Below are positions 59,975 through 64,000 of a stretch of DNA of 64,000 nucleotides, one piece after another (position 1 is the stretch's first letter; every line of letters begins with the position of its first letter). Under the pieces are notes generated by a model that was not told the DNA's origin, did not search any database, and saw nothing but the letters and a program-made list of their open reading frames with translations. The position numbers and the translations under genes are program-made. The stretch is from Eonycteris spelaea (lineage: Eukaryota > Chordata > Mammalia > Chiroptera > Pteropodidae). The stretch is from the NCBI GenBank assembly GCA_003508835.1, contig PUFA01000565.1, positions 62,001 to 126,000 of the forward strand, read 5' to 3'.

Positions 59975-61092
59975 TGATAAGGGAATCAAAACATTTCACT
60001 ACAATAAGACCTGAAACAATAAATTGCATTGAAGGAAACATAAGTACTAAACTCATGGACCTTGCATTTAGAGAGGGTTTTATAAATTTGACTTTAAAGG
60101 CAAGGGAAGTCAAAGCAAAAATAAATGAATGGAACTATATCAAATTCAAAAGCTTTCGCACAGAAAAAGAATCCAACAAAACAAAGAGACAACAAACTGA
60201 ATGGGATATTTGCAAACAGCACCTCTGATAAGAGGCTAATATCCAAAAATACATAAAAGAAACTCCTACGACTCAACAACAAAAAACAAACAATCCAGTT
60301 AAAAATGGGCAGAGGACATGGACAGACACTGCTCCCAAGAAAACATACAAATGGACAACAGACATATGAAAAGATGCTTGACTTTACTGGCTATTAGGGT
60401 AATGCAATTCAAAGCCACATTGAGATACCAACTCACACCTGTAAGAAAGGCTAAGTGTTGGAGAGATTGTGGGAAAGGAACCCTTTACATACTGCTGTAA
60501 GAATGTAAATTGTACAACCATAATGGAAAAGAATATGGAGGTTCCTCAAAAAAATTAAGAATAGAATTAACATATGACCCAGAAATCTCTCTTCTGGGTA
60601 TTTACCTCAATGTTCATAGCAGCATTATTCACAGTGGCCAAGACATGGAAACAACTGAAGTATCCTTAAATAGGTGATTTGATAAAGAAATGGTACATAT
60701 ATACATTGGAATATTACTTAGCCATAAGAAAAGGTGAAATACTGCTTTTGTGACAACATAGATGGATCTTGAGATATCATGCTAAGCAAAATAAGTCAGA
60801 TAAAGTTGAAAACCATATGATTTCACTTATATGTGGGATGTAAATCTGAAAGAAACAAACAAGACAAGTAAATAGGGACTCATGGACACTAACAACGATT
60901 TATTGGTTACCAGAAGGAAAGGGGGAGGTCAATAAAGAAAAAGTGGGTCAAATATATGATGATACAAAGAAATTTAACTTTGGGTGGTGAACACACAGTG
61001 AAATAAACAGATGATGAATTATAGAATTATATACTTGAAACCTGTATAATTTTATTAACCAATGTCACCACAATAAATTTAATAAAAATATA
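59975..61092 (+). mobile_element. L1 3' end, 5' truncated
   Basis: ORF2 C-terminal remnants (gaatggaactatatcaaatt; gagataccaactcacacctg) followed by the 3'UTR and the end 'aatgtcaccacaataaattt' with A run. Same tail type as 6848-7490. Confidence 0.75.
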
Positions 61093-61099
61093 GTAGCCA

Positions 61100-61559
61100 A
61101 ATGAGAATGAAAGCACCGTTTTTTCAGTAGTTGAGCCAGAAACCCATGCTGCAGAGTTCTGATAGCAGATGAGTTGAAAAATAAAGCTTTGAATTAAAGT
61201 CTTTAAGCAAGGCTTTCTCTTTCTAGCCCCATGAAATTAAGATAGCTAGATCTGCAGTGCAGGTATTTTTCTAACTTACATAACCAACCTACCCAGTTAC
61301 AGGCACAGGTCAACTCACCACATGAAAGCAGGCAGTGCAATAGTAACTGTTGAGATGAAAGAAACAGTAAACCTACCCACTAGTAAAACATTGTCCAACT
61401 AATACTCTGTGTTCTGACTGATAATAGCATCTCCTTTGTGAGGAGGTATAAGGAGGGAAGTAGAAGGAAGAAGTGTGGGCTAGTATTGGAGTGGTTGTAT
61501 TTACACTACTATTGACAAAGGCAGAATTTGGGTCTATTTAAAGAATTTTTATTTTGCCC
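61100..61559. other. Unassigned intronic sequence
   Basis: No exon on the HEPH strand and no repeat family recognised. Confidence 0.4.
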
Positions 61560-61870
61560 TACTTTTTTTTTGCAGTACCATGTTGTTTCAATTATTGTAC
61601 CTTTATAATATGCTATACTATCGAGTTGTGCTTATCATCTCTCATTAATCTTTTAAAAAATTATTGGATATTATTGTCCAGGTTTCTTTTTTCTTCCTAA
61701 TGAACTTTATGTACAATCCTTTCATTTAAGTACAAAAATGTGCAATTGTGATTTTGATTAAAACTGCTTTAAATCTATAAAGCATTTTAAGATAGATCAT
61801 CTTCTCTTCAATAATGGTATTTTCCAAAGTTTTATTCTCAAATCAATGTTATTGTTACTTTACACACTAT
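61560..61870 (-). mobile_element. Old L1 ORF2 fragment, reverse orientation
   Basis: 'tttgcagtaccatgttgttt', 'caattattgtacctttataa', 'attgtgattttgattaaaac' and 'tgctttaaatctataaagca' are antisense old L1 ORF2. Confidence 0.6.
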
Positions 61871-61949
61871 ATAACTGGGTGATCTCATATATAGTCATGA
61901 TTTTAACAATCATCTATTGCATTACTGATGACTGCTAAGTCACTATCTA

Positions 61950-62830
61950 TTTGAGGTGTCTCTTCCACATTACAGACCCATTCTCAAATTGAGTATAACC
62001 TCCTGTTCTTATAAGCACTGTCATTTCCATCTGAATGACTTACAGGTACCTCACATTCAAGATGTTAAAAGAGAAACTCCATATAGTTCCCCTAAACAAA
62101 CAAACAAACAAACAAACAAACAAACAAAAACACCCCCTGCTTCTTGCATTTTTAATCTTTGTGAGTGGTACCAGCTCTAGGTGCATAATCCAAAAATTTG
62201 TTTGTTATTCTTAACTCCCCATCTCCTCTTTATCCCCTAAACATTTGTTCAATCATCAATCCTATTGAGTCTTCCTTAACATCTTTCAGACCTATCTAAT
62301 TCTTTCAATTCTCATGTCCTACCATCTTTGTTAAAGTTATCATCACTTCTAAGGATTACTGCAAGAAACTTCTAACTGGTTTCCCTGCTTCCAATGTGTC
62401 ACTTCTCCTTTCAGTAATTTATGGATTATTTTAGTACCTGAATCACCATTTTTCTTGCAACCTCAATATCTCCATTCTTCTGAGCGACTTCAAAATCTAT
62501 GTGGATGACTCATCAAACTCTCTAGCCTATCAATTTTTTAATCTCAGTTTCAGTGTCATTCACTCCCACTTTACTTTTGCCTTTGATCAAACCACAGACT
62601 TTCTTATTGCCTGAAATTATTTTCCCTGTCTTAAAACTAAACCACACTCACTGTTTCCACTCCTACATCTCCTGATTACTGTTTAGTCCATTTAATCTGG
62701 CTTCTATTCTCAGCAAGTTATTAAAATCACTGGTCACTCCCCTGTTGCTATATCCAATGGAAAAATTTCCCTTCTGATCTTATTTAACCTCTGAAGCAGC
62801 TTGAAACTGTTTCTTCTTCATTCTTAGAAT
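61950..62830 (+). mobile_element. L2 LINE, includes endonuclease-region remnant
   Basis: 'ggattactgcaagaaacttc', 'taactggtttccctgcttcc', 'gagcgacttcaaaatctatg' and 'tggatgactcatcaaactct' fit L2 in sense orientation, although in a patchwork order that suggests more than one fragment. Confidence 0.55.
62095..62130 (+). repeat. (AAAC)n microsatellite
   Basis: About eight uninterrupted CAAA units ending in A5. Confidence 0.9.
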
Positions 62831-62849
62831 AATCTCCTATTACCATTTT

Positions 62850-63230
62850 GATACCATATTCTCCTGGTTTTATTTTTAACAACTTGCTTATTTTCCTCAG
62901 GCTCCCCTCCCATCTAGCAATCACTAGTTTGATTCTTGAATCTATAAGTCTGTTTTTTGTTTTGTTTGTTTATTTATTTTGTTTTTTTTTAGATTTCACA
63001 TTAAGTGAGATCATATGGTATTTGTCTTACTCTGACTTATTTCACTTAGCATAATACTCTCTAGATCCATCAATATCATTGCAAATAGTAAGATTTCATT
63101 TTTTATGGCCAAGTAATATTTCATTGTATATATGTACCACAACTTCTTTATCCAATTGTCTTTTAATGAACATGTCTATGTTCACTGCAGTGTTATTTAC
63201 AATAGCCAAGATATGGAAGCAACCTCAGGC
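62850..63230 (-). mobile_element. L1 3' fragment with inverted 5' segment
   Basis: 62860-63160 is antisense L1 3' region (gatttcacattaagtgagat; catatggtatttgtcttact; catttcattgtatatatgta; cttctttatccaattgtctt). 63176-63228 is sense L1 (gttcactgcagtgttattta; caatagccaagatatggaag). In L1 coordinates the inverted piece lies just upstream of where the other piece begins, the layout produced by twin priming. Confidence 0.65.
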
Positions 63231-63359
63231 TTATTTTTCAATGAGTACCTCACTTAAAAATTGGTCTTCCTCAGAGTCTTAGGATCTTGATTTTCATTTA
63301 ATATACTCTTCCACGGTGACTGCATTCATTCTTTGCCTTCAATTACTACTTAAATGTTG

Positions 63360-63720
63360 ATACTTCTTACATTATTCTTCAGATCATATCTTTCTCCTAA
63401 GCTCCAGATGTTATTTCTACTAGATTTTTAGATCTAATCATCTTACAGACATCTCAAATTCAGTGAATTTAGAAGTGAACTCATCATTATCCAATCTCCC
63501 CCATTTCAACTCAGCTCCCTCCCATGTTCCTTATCTTGGTGAATGGCATCACTATCTACTTGGTTTTCCAAGCCAAAAAAAAACCTGGGTAACATTTCAG
63601 AATTTTCCTCCAAAAATATGAGTTTTATTCAACAATCCTTCTCTTTCTAACCTTCAATATCCAATAAATCACCAATCTTGTTGATTCTACTTCACTCATC
63701 TTTTTAGAACCTATTCCCTT
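63360..63720 (+). mobile_element. L2 LINE
   Basis: 'gaactcatcattatccaatc', 'ttatcttggtgaatggcatc', 'actatctacttggttttcca' and 'caccaatcttgttgattcta' follow the L2 ORF2/3' sequence. Confidence 0.75.
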
Positions 63721-63847
63721 TTCTCTACTTCAACTTTCATCTCTCTTACTACTGGGTTTTTACATATTTTATTTGCCACATCTGAACTTCCTTTTCCTTA
63801 CTTTCTTTCACATGATCTCCCTACTTGTATTTTTCTTTCTCAGCCTT

Positions 63848-64000
63848 TGTATTAGTGGTTCTCAAAGTATATTTCTTGATCCTGTTACATCAAAATCACC
63901 TGGGAATTTGTTTTGAAGTAGCAAACTTTTGAGCCCCATCCCACGCCTAATGAATCAGAAGCTCTGAGGGTTGATCCCAGAAATCTATTGTTTAACAAGC
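63848..64000 (+). mobile_element. MER5-type DNA transposon (hAT-Charlie), cut by the window end
   Basis: 'tagtggttctcaaagtatat', 'aaaatcacctgggaatttgt', 'taatgaatcagaagctctga' and 'ctattgtttaacaagc' follow the MER5A/B consensus order. Non-autonomous, without coding capacity. Confidence 0.85.

Larger units (their letters stand above)
47680..64000 (-). other. HEPH: Large HEPH intron, continuing out of the window
   Basis: No HEPH exon was recognised in these 16 kb, although the next upstream exon should encode the preceding HAHG-type copper loop. The stretch is dominated by a roughly full-length plus-strand L1, other L1 fragments, L2 and MER5. The plus-strand L1s are antisense to HEPH transcription. 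A short or diverged exon could have been missed by eye. Confidence 0.65.

Overview
The window is nuclear DNA from a placental mammal. It holds the 3' end of one protein-coding gene on the minus strand, hephaestin (HEPH), a membrane-bound multicopper ferroxidase. The rest is mostly interspersed repeats, chiefly LINE-1 (L1) of several ages with older L2, MIR, MaLR LTR and MER5 copies. I saw no bacterial or viral gene set, CRISPR array, tRNA or rRNA gene. HEPH is X-linked in placental mammals, and the heavy L1 load (roughly 60% of the window by my own estimate) fits an X chromosome. The L1 tails of the form 'accaatgtcacnccaataaattta' resemble those I associate with bats; this lineage guess is from memory and weak.

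Layout. 1-7.5 kb: nested sense L1s, including one L1 inserted in another with a recognisable target-site duplication. 7.5-12.3 kb: mostly old or unrecognised sequence with MIR and L2. 12.3-15.6 kb: old L1M. 15.7-18.2 kb: L2, MIR and a MaLR-like end. 18.5-24.8 kb: two head-to-head L1s. 25-26.8 kb: an MLT1-type LTR, L2 and a pure A32 tract. 26.9-37.6 kb: a dense L1 mosaic, including a minus-strand L1 inserted in a plus-strand L1 with a clear 15-bp target-site duplication. 38.1-47.7 kb: the six last HEPH coding exons and the 3'UTR, an interval free of recognisable L1. 47.7-64 kb: the next HEPH intron, which contains a roughly full-length L1 (49.4-55.5 kb), further L1 pieces, L2 and MER5. No further upstream HEPH exon was recognised here, so this intron probably exceeds 16 kb.

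The six HEPH exons join in one open frame of about 304 codons with canonical GT/AG sites. They encode the end of the last cupredoxin pair, including the type 1 copper Cys/His/Met and the His-x-His and His-Cys-His motifs of the trinuclear cluster, then a transmembrane helix and a short basic cytoplasmic tail. The gene looks intact. Every L1 coding region I could judge is broken. Comparisons with human HEPH and repeat families are from memory, not from a search. I found no convincing undescribed biological system. The most informative structures are the nested L1 insertions, a candidate 3' transduction, L1 5'UTR tandem arrays and a few HEPH splice-site details.
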